Of a stretch of 64,000 bases of DNA, positions 28,629 to 37,647 are shown in pieces. Numbering within the stretch: position 1 is the stretch's first letter; each line of letters starts with the position of its first letter. The translations under genes and the position numbers were made by a program. The stretch is from Salinisphaera sp. LB1. Its GTDB lineage: Bacteria > Pseudomonadota > Gammaproteobacteria > Nevskiales > Salinisphaeraceae. The notes beneath the pieces were generated by a model. The model saw only the letters and a program-made list of their open reading frames with translations, made no database searches and was not told the DNA's origin. The DNA lies in contig NZ_CP029488.1 in NCBI RefSeq assembly GCF_003177035.1, forward strand, positions 1,054,001 to 1,118,000, in the 5' to 3' direction.

Positions 28629-30593
28629 TCAGTCGCCCACGCGCCGCATGGTGGCCCGGTACAGCGCGGCGACCACGACAAAGAATACTACCGTGCCAAG
28701 AACCAGAGCGGTCGGCGCAAATCCGGGCCCGACCACGGCCAGCGGTGAATCGGTACCGCTGCCCGCCACGATGCCGGCGAACACCACGCCGAACAGACTC
28801 TCGCCGACAATCATCCCGGTCGCGGTCAGCACGCCCAATCGCTTGGCGAATTCGGCGTTCTGCCGACGCGCGGCCCAGCGATCGTAGAACCGCCCGATCA
28901 CCGCGCCGACCACCACCGGCAGCGTCACGCTCATGGGCAGATACACGCCGATGCCGATCGCCAGCGGCGGCAACCGCATGCGGCCGCTGCGTTCCAGCAC
29001 TTCGTCGACCCCCACCGCAAGCACGCCGATACCGGCGCCCATCCCGATCATGCCCCAGTTGAGATTACCGCCCAGCACGCCCTTCGCCAGCGACGAAATC
29101 AGCGCGGCCTGGGGCGCCGGTAAGGCATTGGCCGTCGCATTCGCGGCCCCGGCGAACCCGAAGGCGGTATTGAGCAATTCCATCACCGGCGGAATCACGA
29201 GCGAACCGAAGGCCACGCCGAACACCAGCGCCACCTGCTGTTTCCACGGCGTCGCCCCAACCAGTTGGCCGGTCTTGAGATCCTGCATGTTGTCGTTGGA
29301 AATGGTGGCCACGCCAAACACCACGCCGGTGACGATCAGCCCGTACGCTACCAGCGCCTGTGTGGTCGCCGGCGCATGATCGCGCCCGAACAGGCCCACC
29401 AGCAGCAACGAGGCCGCCACGATCGAGAGAATGCCGATGCCGGAAATCGGGCTGTTCGACGAGCCGATCAGCCCGGCCATATAGCCCGAAACGGCAGCGA
29501 TGATCAGCCCGGCCACCACCACAAACACCAGCGACCCCGCGATCAACGGCACGGCAGCCGGGGCCAGCGCACCGCCGGCGATCAGCACCCAGAACAGCAC
29601 GCCGATCGGCACCAGCGTGGCCAGCGCGACGCCCCCGACGATGCCGATGGGTATGTCGCGTTCCTCGACCGGCCGTTCGCCGCCGGCACGCACCGCGGAC
29701 GAGGCCGCCAGGGCCGAACGGATGCCGGCCAGCACCGGGCCAATGATGCGCAGCAGCGTCCAGATCGCGGCCACTCCGATCACCCCGGCGCCGAGAAAAC
29801 GCACGTCGCCGGAAAACACGGTCTGTGCGATGTGCGCCGGCGAACCGGTGACCGCACTCATGGCGGTGAGCAGCGGCAACGCGACCCACCAGCCAATGAC
29901 CAGGCCGACCAGCATGGCCATGCCCACCGACAGCCCCACCAGATGACCGGCACCGAGCAGCGCGAACGAGAGGCTGCCGGAAATACCGGTGGCACCACCG
30001 GCGCCGGTGCGGAACCACAGCGACGCCTCGCCGGCCACCACCTTCATCTGGGCGGCCAGAGCGAACGCCGCGGAGGCCAGGCCGTTGACCGCGATCACCG
30101 CCAGCCCGGCCGTGCTCTCGGCCGCGCCTTCGCGCGAGCCGGCGCCGACCTTGAGCACCTCGGCCGCCGCCCGGCCTTCCGGATAGGGCAGATCGGTATC
30201 GACCACCAGCGCCCGCCGCAGCGGTACCGAGAACATCACGCCGAGCAGCCCGCCCGTGGCGCAGATCACGGCCGTGGTGACGAAATCGAAGCCCTGCCAC
30301 CAGCCGATCATCACCAGCCCGGGCAGCACGAAGATGATCGCCGACAGGGTGCCGGCGGCCGAGGCCACCGTCTGGACGATATTGTTTTCCAGAATCGTCG
30401 AATCCGAAAACACCCGCAGCACCGCCATCGAGATCACGGCGGCGGGGATCGAGGTGGCGAACGTCAAACCGACCTTCAAGCCGAGATAGACGTTGGCCGC
30501 GGTGAAGAACAAGGTAATCAAGCCGCCCAGGAGAATACCCCGGACGGTCAGCTCGGCCATGCCCGAGCGTTGGCTGGTCTTACGACGCACGCT
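28629..30593 (-). CDS. OPT-family oligopeptide/metal-chelate transporter
   Basis: Polytopic inner-membrane transporter of about 654 residues with some 14-16 hydrophobic helices. The opening AELTVRGILLGGLITLFFTAANVYLGLKVGLTFATSIPAAVI is the standard OPT start, and NNIVQTVASAAGTLSAIIFVLPGLVMIGWW near 70-100 is the next conserved block. DMQDLKTGQLVGATPWKQQVALVFG-like sequence near 440 is also family-specific. Bacterial OPT proteins import peptides or metal-peptide complexes. I place the start at a GTG (30593) with GGGGG just upstream; an ATG at 30560 lacks a ribosome site. It is transcribed alone. Confidence 0.88.
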   Translation of the reverse strand, partial: SVRRKTSQRSGMAELTVRGILLGGLITLFFTAANVYLGLKVGLTFATSIPAAVISMAVLRVFSDSTILENNIVQTVASAAGTLSAIIFVLPGLVMIGWWQGFDFVTTAVICATGGLLGVMFSVPLRRALVVDTDLPYPEGRAAAEVLKVGAGSREGAAESTAGLAVIAVNGLASAAFALAAQMKVVAGEASLWFRTGAGGATGISGSLSFALLGAGHLVGLSVGMAMLVGLVIGWWVALPLLTAMSAVTGSPAHIAQTVFSGDVRFLGAGVIGVAAIWTLLRIIGPVLAGIRSALAASSAVRAGGERPVEERDIPIGIVGGVALATLVPIGVLFWVLIAGGALAPAAVPLIAGSLVFVVVAGLIIAAVSGYMAGLIGSSNSPISGIGILSIVAASLLLVGLFGRDHAPATTQALVAYGLIVTGVVFGVATISNDNMQDLKTGQLVGATPWKQQVALVFGVAFGSLVIPPVMELLNTAFGFAGAANATANALPAPQAALISSLAKGVLGGNLNWGMIGMGAGIGVLAVGVDEVLERSGRMRLPPLAIGIGVYLPMSVTLPVVVGAVIGRFYDRWAARRQNAEFAKRLGVLTATGMIVGESLFGVVFAGIVAGSGTDSPLAVVGPGFAPTALVLGTVVFFVVVAALYRATMRRVGD

Positions 30594-30882
30594 ACCCCCA
30601 AGAGACGTTGTTTCCCTACGCCACGCGGGCGTGATTCGCCCAGTGTAGCGTGTCACGACACCGGTACGATCCGGCTATTCAAGACTCGGGCCGACCGCGG
30701 CGGCGCGCCCCGCCGCGATGCCTCGGAATGGCCGGATCCCACCGGGCGTTGACCGTCGACCGCAGCGCGCAATCTGCGCCGGCCGGCCGATGCCAGCGCA
30801 CCTGAACACGTCGGCCGATGCCCGATGGTCACACAGCCCAGCCGCGCACCTGGTGGCGCAGCACCGGCGTCGGGGCGGCCGT

Positions 30883-31182
30883 CTAATCCGACGGCCCCGC
30901 CAGATCCATGCCATGCAGGACCCGATCGCCACGATCGTTAGCGACCGCACGTTGCTGAGTCTGCAGCGAATAGACCAGCGCGCAGCATTGAGCGAGCGTC
31001 AGGCAGACAAGCAACGCAATCCCGACCCGTGTCTGTCGCGACGCATCCCGGCTGGCCTCCTCGTCGGGCAAACCCTGATACGCTTTGGCAAGCAGCACGC
31101 GGCGCGCCGGCACGATCAGGTTAAGAAGAACAACGGCGACCAGCGGCAAATAAGCGATTGTCGATAACAGCAGCAGACCCAA
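30883..31182 (-). CDS. Small two-helix membrane protein, unknown function
   Basis: Protein of 99 residues with two hydrophobic segments, about 2-25 and 52-70, joined by a charged loop, and a polar tail. A TTG start at 31182 is preceded by a strong GGGAGG site 5 bases away, which is the main support for translation. I recognise no family. It is divergent from the amino-acid transporter that follows. Confidence 0.5.
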   Translation of the reverse strand: MGLLLLSTIAYLPLVAVVLLNLIVPARRVLLAKAYQGLPDEEASRDASRQTRVGIALLVCLTLAQCCALVYSLQTQQRAVANDRGDRVLHGMDLAGPSD

Positions 31183-31371
31183 AACGCCTCCCAGCCGATG
31201 TGATCCGGGCAGTCAACTAATCAGACTTTGCCGTTCGGGACAACGATCCATCGTTGCAATGGCTGAATCTCCGATCGCGGTATGCTTCAATAAGCGGTCG
31301 CCGCCGCGAACTCGGGTAGTCGCCGGCGGGGCCTGGGTGGATTTCGTCTTTTTTAAAAACCGGAACTTGCG

Positions 31372-32196
31372 ATGCGCCTGATTTGTATTCTCTCGATCGC
31401 GCTGGCCGCGATGCTGGGCTCCACGGCCGCGCTGGCCAAAACCTATATCGCCGGCGTGGAACCGTCCTTCCCGCCATGGGCCGCGGTCGATCACGGTCAG
31501 GTGGTCGGCATTGCGCCGGACGCCGTACGGGCCATCGCCAAGCAACAGGGTTTCGACGTCAAGTTTCGCTCGATGTCGTTCTCGTCACTGATCCCGGCGC
31601 TCAAGGCCGGCAAGATCGACCTGCTGGTCACCGGGCTGACCGTTACGCCCAAGCGTGCGCAGCAGATCGACTTCACCGTGCCCTGGTGGCAGATCAAGCT
31701 CGATGTGCTGGTGCCGGCCGACTCCAAACTCACCGCCAAGACGGCACTGTCAGGCGGCCATACCGTCGGCGTGCAGACCGGCACCACCAATTACGACTAT
31801 CTGAAGCATCAGATCGTGGACAAGGGCGGCAACATCCAAATCAAGACCTATGAACAGGGCACCACCGCCCTGCAGGACTTGCTGATCGGGCGTATCGACG
31901 CGCAGTTCCTGGACGACGATACCGCCCGGAAGTTCGTCGCCGACAACCCGGGCAAGGTCAAGATCGCCGGCGAGATCAGCCCCAAGCCGCCGCAGGTGTA
32001 TGCCATCGGCGTGAAGAAGGGCAACACGGCGCTGTTGAAGAAGCTCAATGCCGGCGAAGTGGCGATCTACAAGTCCGGCGAATGGGCCAGGATCGTGCAC
32101 AAGTACATGCCGAGCGCGAAGATTACGCCGGTGCCGGGCCCGATGCCGGCCGGCATCGACTCCTACCACAAACCGATTCCCGGTCTGTCGCAGTAA
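31372..32196 (+). CDS. Polar amino-acid ABC transporter substrate-binding protein
   Basis: Periplasmic SBP_bac_3 protein of 274 residues. The signal peptide is MRLICILSIALAAMLGSTAALA. The domain begins YIAGVEPSFPPWAAVDHGQVVGIAPDAVRAIAKQQGF near 25, with the family's PF/PPW ligand contact region. LKAGKIDLLVTGLTVTPKRAQQIDFTVPWW near 75-105 is the SBP_bac_3 signature, and VGVQTGTTNYDYLK near 135 closes the second lobe. Ligand class is polar or charged amino acids; the exact ligand is not readable. It is separated from its permease gene by an intrinsic terminator, which would let the binding protein be made in excess. Confidence 0.92.
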   Translation: MRLICILSIALAAMLGSTAALAKTYIAGVEPSFPPWAAVDHGQVVGIAPDAVRAIAKQQGFDVKFRSMSFSSLIPALKAGKIDLLVTGLTVTPKRAQQIDFTVPWWQIKLDVLVPADSKLTAKTALSGGHTVGVQTGTTNYDYLKHQIVDKGGNIQIKTYEQGTTALQDLLIGRIDAQFLDDDTARKFVADNPGKVKIAGEISPKPPQVYAIGVKKGNTALLKKLNAGEVAIYKSGEWARIVHKYMPSAKITPVPGPMPAGIDSYHKPIPGLSQ

Positions 32197-32214
32197 GAGT
32201 TCTCTCATGAACGG

Positions 32215-32249
32215 GCCGGCGCTCGCCCACCGCGATCGCCGGCTTTTTT
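32215..32249 (+). terminator. Intrinsic terminator between binding-protein and permease genes
   Basis: Stem GCCGGCG (32215-32221) with CGCCGGC (32237-32243), 15-base loop, followed by six T (32244-32249). It is partial attenuation inside an operon, a common device for keeping the binding protein more abundant than the membrane parts. Confidence 0.8.
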
Positions 32250-32276
32250 GATTCGATTGCGCGCGCCTTCACGCCG

Positions 32277-32936
32277 ATGATCTATCAGGCCCTTTGGGAA
32301 AATCTGCCCTACCTCGCCGAAGGCGCGGCGGTCACGGTCGCCCTGGCCGTAGCGCTGCTCGCGATCGGCGTGGTGGTGGGCACGACCCTCGGGCTGGCCC
32401 AGAGCTATGGCCACTGGACGTTGCGTGTCGGCGCCACGCTCATCGAGCGGCTGTTCCGCGCGATACCGGCGGTCGTGCTGCTGTTCCTGTTTTACTACGG
32501 CATTTCCGGGTTCTACGATATTTCGTCGTTCGCGGCCGCCGCGCTTGCGCTCGGCCTGCGCTCGGCCGCCTATCAATCGCAGATCGTGCGCGGCGCGATC
32601 GCCTCGGTGCCATCCGGGCAGATGGCCGCGGCCCGCGCCATCGGGCTGACGCGGCGCGCGGCCATCGTGCATATCGTGCTGCCACAGGCGATGCGCCAGG
32701 CGCTCGGCCCCTGGACCAACGAGGCGCTGTCGGAACTCAAGGACACCTCACTGGCCTATACCATCGGCGTGGTCGAGTTGATGCGTCAGGCCGACTACAT
32801 CGTATCCGCCAACTACGGCCATACACTGGTGGTCTACTCGGCCGCCGCCGTCGTTTATCTCGTGCTCTCGCTCACCGCGACCTGGGGCCTGTCGCGGCTC
32901 GATCGCCGTCTGCGCGTGCCCGGTTTCGCCCACTAG
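32277..32936 (+). CDS. Amino-acid ABC transporter permease (HisM/GlnP type)
   Basis: Inner-membrane permease of 219 residues with about five helices. The His/Glu/Gln/Arg/opine permease signature is visible: early LWENLPYLAEGAAVTVALAVALLAIGVVVGTTLG near 5-38, LFRAIPAVVLLFLFYYGI near 61-78, and the EAA loop SGQMAAARAIGLTRRAAIVHIVLPQAMRQALGPWTNE near 109-145. It is one of two different permeases in this unit, forming a heterodimer with the product of 33728-34384. It sits 9 bases before the ATPase gene. Confidence 0.92.
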   Translation: MIYQALWENLPYLAEGAAVTVALAVALLAIGVVVGTTLGLAQSYGHWTLRVGATLIERLFRAIPAVVLLFLFYYGISGFYDISSFAAAALALGLRSAAYQSQIVRGAIASVPSGQMAAARAIGLTRRAAIVHIVLPQAMRQALGPWTNEALSELKDTSLAYTIGVVELMRQADYIVSANYGHTLVVYSAAAVVYLVLSLTATWGLSRLDRRLRVPGFAH

Positions 32937-32945
32937 CCGTCCGCC

Positions 32946-33731
32946 ATGACTGTATCCGCCACGCACCTGATGCGGGTTTCGCATCTGACCAAACGCTTCG
33001 GCGAACATACCGTGCTCGACGACGTGTCGCTCGACGTCACGGCCGGCGAGGTGAAGGGCGTCATCGGCCCGTCCGGAGCCGGCAAGTCAACGCTGATCCG
33101 TTGTCTGAACGGCCTGGAACCGATCGATGCGGGCGCAATCTGGCTCGATGACACCGAACTCACGGCGAGAAAAGCCGACCTGGACGCCCTGCGTTCGCGC
33201 ATCGGCTTCGTGTTTCAGGACTTCAACCTGTTCACCCACCTGACCGTGGCCGACAATCTCATGCTCGGGCTGCGCCGGGTGCGCGGCTTCAAGCGCGCCG
33301 AGGCCGAGACCATCGCCCGGCGCGAGCTCGAGCGCGTCGGCCTGGCCGCGAAATGGCAGGCCTTTCCGGCGGAGCTGTCCGGCGGTCAGCAGCAGCGTGT
33401 TTCGATCGCGCGGGCACTGGCCATGCAACCGGAACTGATGCTGTTCGACGAACCGACCTCCGCACTCGACCCGGAATCGGTGGGCAGCGTGCTGCGGGTG
33501 ATGCGCGAACTCGTGGCCGAAGGCATGACCATGATCATCGTCTCGCATGAGATGGCCTTCATCGAGGCCGTGGCCGACGACGTGCTGTTCATGGCCGAGG
33601 GGCGCGTGGTGGAAGAAGGCCCGGCCCACCAGATCTTCCACGAAGCGCGCGAACAACGCACCCGCGACTTCATCGACGGTATCGCCGCCGCGCTGGTCGG
33701 CGAGGCCGACGACACCGGGCAGGCGCGATGA
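32946..33731 (+). CDS. Amino-acid ABC transporter ATPase (HisP/GlnQ type)
   Basis: ATPase of 261 residues driving the importer. Walker A GPSGAGKSTLIRC near 40, Q-loop FVFQDFNLFTHLTV near 89, signature LSGGQQQRVSIARALAM near 144-160, Walker B LMLFDEPTSALDPE near 164-177, switch His in IIVSHEMAF near 196. The FNLF..LTV and H-loop wording is that of polar amino-acid transporters. Its stop overlaps the start of the second permease by 4 bases (ATGA). Confidence 0.95.
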   Translation: MTVSATHLMRVSHLTKRFGEHTVLDDVSLDVTAGEVKGVIGPSGAGKSTLIRCLNGLEPIDAGAIWLDDTELTARKADLDALRSRIGFVFQDFNLFTHLTVADNLMLGLRRVRGFKRAEAETIARRELERVGLAAKWQAFPAELSGGQQQRVSIARALAMQPELMLFDEPTSALDPESVGSVLRVMRELVAEGMTMIIVSHEMAFIEAVADDVLFMAEGRVVEEGPAHQIFHEAREQRTRDFIDGIAAALVGEADDTGQAR

Positions 33732-34384
33732 GCGGCTGGTTCGCCTTCGCCTGGGCGAATCTGCCGGCCTTGCTGCACGGCACCGGCTACACGCTGGCGA
33801 TCTGGGCGGTGGCAATGATCGGCGGATTTATCGCCGGCTGGATTCTGGCCGTGGCCCGGGTCTACGGCGACCCGGTCTCGCGCGCGCTGGCCACGGGCTA
33901 TATCGAACTCATCCGCGGCACGCCGCTGCTGGTGCAGATGTTCATCGTCTATCAGGGGCTGCCGCAGGTGGGGATCGTGTTCGCGCCGCTCACCGCTGCG
34001 ATGGTCGCGATCGGCATCAACACCGCTGCCTACCAAGCCGAGTATTTCCGCGCCGGCATTCGCGCGGTACGCCCGGGCCAGCTCGCCGCCGGACGCGCGA
34101 TCGGGCTGACCCGGATGCAAACCATCGGTCACATCGTGTTGCCGCAGGCCTGGCGCATCGCCCTGCCGCAGTGGTCCAACGAAGTCATCATCGAACTGAA
34201 ATACACTTCGGTGGCATTCGCCATCAGCGTGCCCGAACTCATGGGCCAGGCGAAGATGATCGGGGCCGACAGCTTCAAGTATTTCCAGATCTTTCTGGTC
34301 GCCGCGTTGATCTATCTGGTACTGGTCAGCGCAATCACGCTGGTACTCGATCAGGTCGAGCGGCGCTACGCACTGCGGCAGTAG
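33728..34384 (+). CDS. Amino-acid ABC transporter permease (second subunit)
   Basis: Permease of 218 residues. Family marks are FAWANLPALLHGTGYTLAIWAVAMIGGFIAGWILAVARVYG near 6-46, YIELIRGTPLLVQMFIVYQGLPQ near 57-79, and the EAA loop PGQLAAGRAIGLTRMQTIGHIVLPQAWRIALPQWSNE near 115-151. Last gene of the transporter unit, translationally coupled to the ATPase. Two dissimilar permeases and one ATPase gene give the layout typical of glutamine, histidine or opine importers. Confidence 0.92.
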   Translation: MSGWFAFAWANLPALLHGTGYTLAIWAVAMIGGFIAGWILAVARVYGDPVSRALATGYIELIRGTPLLVQMFIVYQGLPQVGIVFAPLTAAMVAIGINTAAYQAEYFRAGIRAVRPGQLAAGRAIGLTRMQTIGHIVLPQAWRIALPQWSNEVIIELKYTSVAFAISVPELMGQAKMIGADSFKYFQIFLVAALIYLVLVSAITLVLDQVERRYALRQ

Positions 34385-34395
34385 ACGGGTCGCGG

Positions 34396-34421
34396 GCCCC
34401 GGCCGGCACCGGGGCCGGGGC
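34396..34421. terminator. GC hairpin between convergent transporter and binding-protein genes
   Basis: Perfect 9-bp inverted repeat, GCCCCGGCC at 34396-34404 and GGCCGGGGC at 34413-34421, 8-base loop. There is no T-tract on either strand. Its position between two convergent stops suggests a shared transcription end. Confidence 0.45.
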
Positions 34422-34430
34422 TGTCGAGTG

Positions 34431-35309
34431 TCATGAATGACTCCCGAGCCACGATTTGACCAGGTCCGGGTGCTGCGCGATGAAGCGCTTGGCCGCGGCG
34501 TCGTAGGACGTCTTGTTGGCGTCGGCCAGCATCGCGTTGACATCATCCAGCTTGAAGTGCATGCGCGAGAACATCGCGGCGACCCGCGGATAGTTCTGCT
34601 TCAGCGACGGGTTGGCAATGGTATCGACGTGTTCCGCACTGCCCAGCGCCTTCTTCGGGTCCTTGAGATAGCGCAGGTCGAAGCGCTGCCACATCCAGTG
34701 CGGGCTCCAGCCCGTGACCACGATCCACTGATGGTTGGCGATCGCGCGCTTGAGCGCGGCGGTCATCGCCGGGCCGCTGGCGGTGATCAGGCGCATGTGA
34801 TTCAGACCATAAGCCTTGAGCGCCTGATGCGAGGCCTGCATTTCGCCGGCACCAGCCGAGATGCCCTGGATCTTGTGATGCAGTTTTTTCTGGATCGCCG
34901 GTTTCTCAAGGTCGGCGATACTGTTCAACTGATCCTTCGGCACATAGCTCGGCACCACCCAGCCAATACGCGCGCCGTTGTAGATCGTGCCGAGGATATC
35001 GACCTGATCCTTGACCCGCTTCATGTAGGCGGCGTGGGTCTTGGGCAGCCAGGCCGCCATGAACAGGGCGTTGTCGTTGTGGGCCGTGCCGAGAAACGCC
35101 ACCCCCACCGAAACCGACTTGAGCCGGACACGGGCATCGTAGTGTTGTTCGATCAGGTCCCGGGCCACGCGACTCATGGCTTCGTCGCCAGCATAGTTGT
35201 CGGTGTAAATGGTAATCGGCGCCGTGGCGGCCATCGCGGTGCCCGTGACGACGACCGCAAGCAACAGGGCAGCCGTGACGGCGCGAATACAACACAGAAA
35301 CGAGTTCAT
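34431..35309 (-). CDS. OpuAC/ProX-like quaternary-amine binding protein (orphan)
   Basis: Periplasmic protein of 292 residues with a cleavable signal peptide (MNSFLCCIRAVTAALLLAVVVTGTAMA). The body is the OpuAC type that binds betaines: ITIYTDNYAGDEAMSRVARDLIE near 32, DNALFMAAWLPKTHAAYM near 78, GWVVPSYVPKDQLNSI near 113, and an aromatic-rich GWSPHWMWQRFDLRYLKDP near 200-218 that would form the cation-pi cage. No permease or ATPase of this class is nearby. It is the last gene of the leftward one-carbon cluster, about 200 bases after metF, so the likely ligand is the methylated solute handled by the DmdA-like enzyme (DMSP or a betaine). That is inference. Confidence 0.82.
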   Translation of the reverse strand: MNSFLCCIRAVTAALLLAVVVTGTAMAATAPITIYTDNYAGDEAMSRVARDLIEQHYDARVRLKSVSVGVAFLGTAHNDNALFMAAWLPKTHAAYMKRVKDQVDILGTIYNGARIGWVVPSYVPKDQLNSIADLEKPAIQKKLHHKIQGISAGAGEMQASHQALKAYGLNHMRLITASGPAMTAALKRAIANHQWIVVTGWSPHWMWQRFDLRYLKDPKKALGSAEHVDTIANPSLKQNYPRVAAMFSRMHFKLDDVNAMLADANKTSYDAAAKRFIAQHPDLVKSWLGSHS

Positions 35310-35508
35310 CCTGAGGCACCTTCCATTTCAATAAAGCTTGAACATGACAAGCCTCGACGGAAGATGCAATACGGACTGAACACGGCGCGATGAGCCGTGC
35401 ACCACCGCAGTGTGTATAGGCGAGCGTAAAACGGGCCGCGCATCCAGCGCCATGCCCGGATGGTCTGCGGAACCAAACTGCTGCTATCGTCGCCGGTCGC
35501 CGTGGCTC

Positions 35509-36387
35509 TCAGTCGTAACCCGCGGCGTCCCCAACGGCGTTTTCCATGTGCCACGCCTTGAGCTGTTCCTGCCGCCAGGCTTCGGTTGCCTCGACCTGGT
35601 TGAAGGTGTTGATGTGGAGCCCGGCCAGATTCAGCGACCGGTCGTCGAAAGCCGCCGCGAGATCGCGGATGAGCGCATCCGGCCGATACTTCGAGCCACT
35701 GATCAACCCGCCGATAAGACCGGCGTTCTTGCGCAGGAAACGGATCGAATCGCCGATTCCGATACGCATCGCGATATTGATCAGTTTGGTCCGTGCGACC
35801 ACCCCGGGTATGCCGACATACAGCGGTAATGACACACCGCTCTCGCGCCGCGTCCGCCGGAGCCAGTCGAGCGTGGATTGAGCGTTGAAACAGATCTGGC
35901 TGACCATGTAGTCAGCATGCTCGGCCTTGGCGACCAGAGCCTGGCTGAGCGTCGCATCGTCGATGAAGCCGTGCCCTTCCGGATAGCAGGGCACACCGAT
36001 GCTGGCGAGTTCGGCTCCGGAATCCCGGAGCGTACGCACCAATTCATAGCCACTGGCGAACGCGCCCGGGGTATCGGTACGATCACCGGCGATCACAAAC
36101 ACGTGGCGAACGCCGGCATCGTCCATGCGCGTCAGCAGTCGATCGAGATGGTTTCGATCCACGATGCGCCGCGCCGCCAGATGCGCGACCGCCGTCAGAT
36201 TCATGGCTTGCAGCTTGGCCGCGAACTCGACCGTACCGTCCACGCCCTGATCCGGCGAACAGGTCACGGTAGCTATTGCGCCCGCTGGCAGATTGCGGGC
36301 GGCGTCCAGCCCGTTCTTGATCGGCATGATTTCGAAGTCGGGGCGGGCTAACGCCCGCCCCATTCCCGTTTTTTCGTCGCTGGTCAT
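35509..36387 (-). CDS. Methylenetetrahydrofolate reductase family protein
   Basis: MetF-family flavoprotein TIM barrel of 292 residues, interconverting 5-methyl- and 5,10-methylene-tetrahydrofolate. Visible marks are ATVTCSPDQGVDGTVEFAAKLQ near 38, AHLAARRIVDRNHLDRLL near 67, VFVIAGDRTDTPGAFASGYELV near 95, a MVSQICFNAQSTLDWL block near 157 and LYVGIPGVVARTKLINIAMRIGIGDSIRFL near 182. It starts 24 bases downstream of the DmdA-like gene, so it probably runs in the oxidative direction on methyl-THF made by that enzyme. The ATG at 36387 is preferred; a GTG at 36396 is possible. The biosynthetic metF for methionine may be elsewhere. Confidence 0.85.
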   Translation of the reverse strand: MTSDEKTGMGRALARPDFEIMPIKNGLDAARNLPAGAIATVTCSPDQGVDGTVEFAAKLQAMNLTAVAHLAARRIVDRNHLDRLLTRMDDAGVRHVFVIAGDRTDTPGAFASGYELVRTLRDSGAELASIGVPCYPEGHGFIDDATLSQALVAKAEHADYMVSQICFNAQSTLDWLRRTRRESGVSLPLYVGIPGVVARTKLINIAMRIGIGDSIRFLRKNAGLIGGLISGSKYRPDALIRDLAAAFDDRSLNLAGLHINTFNQVEATEAWRQEQLKAWHMENAVGDAAGYD

Positions 36388-36411
36388 GGCAAACACCGTA
36401 TCCGTGAATTT

Positions 36412-37602
36412 TTAGCCTTTCGGGATTTCCTTTTTCGGATCGTAGAAAGGCTTCTCGACCACGATCGCGTCCTGCGGGCCATGCTGCGTGGTCACCGACA
36501 GCTCGGTTCCGATCTCGGTCTGCTCGATCGGGACCATGGCCAGGCCAATGTTTTTTTCCAGGCGCGGCGAGTAGCAGGCCGAAGTGACCTGTCCGATTCG
36601 CTCGTCGCCGGTATAGACCGGGAACACGTCGATCATCGAGCCATCGTTGAAGGAGCCGACCGAGGCGCCGCCGATTTCAACGCCGACCAGCTTGCGCGAT
36701 ACGCCTTGCGCCTTGACGCGCTCGAGTGCAGCACGTCCGACGAAGTCATCGTCGTTGCGCAGGTCGACCATCCACTTGTAGCCCATGCCGACTTCGAATG
36801 GGTTGGTGTCGTACCAGATGTCGCAGCCGAAGGCGAGAATGCCGCCCTCGATGCGGCGTATATGGCAGGGGCCGATCACCTGCATGCCATGCGGGCGGCC
36901 GGCTTCGAGCACCCGGTTCCACAATCGCTGGCCGTTGGCCGTCGCATTGCGTAGATAAATCTCGTAACCGAGCTCGCCCGTGTAGCCGGTCCGCGAGACG
37001 ACCACGCTCATGTCGTCGATCATGAACTCGCCCATGTAGTAGTAGGGCATCTCGAGGATCGATTCCCCGACCAGATCGATCATGACCTTCTTGGCTTTGG
37101 GGCCCTGAACCTGGACCGGCGCCACATCCACTTCCTGGATAGTGACATCGTAGTTGGATTGGTAGGCCACGCCCTTGGCCCAGAGTATGACGTCGCTATC
37201 GGCCAGCGACAGCCAGAATTTGTTCTCTTCCAGACGCAGCAGCACCGGATCATTCTGGATACCGCCGTCGGGCAGCGTGACGAAGGCATATTTGCACTGG
37301 TAGACATCACACTGCCGCAGATCGCGCGAAACCAGGCTGTTGGTGAATTCAAAGGCATCCGGCCCGGAAATTTCGATCTGGCGTTCGACGCCGACATCCC
37401 ATAACGTGACGTCGTTCACCAGAGCCCAGTATTCGGCGACCGGATCGCCGTAATGGCGCGGATGATAGTGGTGGTTGTAGACACTGTATTGCGCCACGCC
37501 GTGTTGCCGCGAAGCATAAAAGAACGGCGATTTGCGGATCCGGGGATACAACAGCATGCCCGGGTCGGGATTGACGTGGCGTTGTGGAGCAGTAGCACTC
37601 AT
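36412..37602 (-). CDS. DmdA-like tetrahydrofolate-dependent demethylase (GcvT family)
   Basis: Protein of 396 residues in the aminomethyltransferase fold. It transfers a methyl group from a donor to THF. The pattern follows DMSP demethylase more closely than glycine-cleavage GcvT: QYSVYNHHYHPRHYGDP near 41, LWDVGVERQIEISGPDAFEF near 67, NDPVLLRLEENKFWLSLADSDVILWAKG near 117-144, and VVVSRTGYTGELGYEIYLRN near 200. These match, block for block, what I remember of SAR11 DmdA. The donor could still be another sulfonium or betaine. It is preceded by a 242-base leader and followed closely by metF, with purU, folC-like and cysM upstream on the same strand. Start chosen at 37602 (MSATAPQRHV). Confidence 0.8.
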   Translation of the reverse strand: MSATAPQRHVNPDPGMLLYPRIRKSPFFYASRQHGVAQYSVYNHHYHPRHYGDPVAEYWALVNDVTLWDVGVERQIEISGPDAFEFTNSLVSRDLRQCDVYQCKYAFVTLPDGGIQNDPVLLRLEENKFWLSLADSDVILWAKGVAYQSNYDVTIQEVDVAPVQVQGPKAKKVMIDLVGESILEMPYYYMGEFMIDDMSVVVSRTGYTGELGYEIYLRNATANGQRLWNRVLEAGRPHGMQVIGPCHIRRIEGGILAFGCDIWYDTNPFEVGMGYKWMVDLRNDDDFVGRAALERVKAQGVSRKLVGVEIGGASVGSFNDGSMIDVFPVYTGDERIGQVTSACYSPRLEKNIGLAMVPIEQTEIGTELSVTTQHGPQDAIVVEKPFYDPKKEIPKG

Positions 37603-37647
37603 TGGCGGCCTCACTGATTTTTTGACAGCAATTGGTGGCCTCCGGCA

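Noticed and set aside
36412-37602. Glycine cleavage T-protein
   Set aside because: No gcvH or gcvP nearby, and the motif wording follows DmdA more closely than GcvT.
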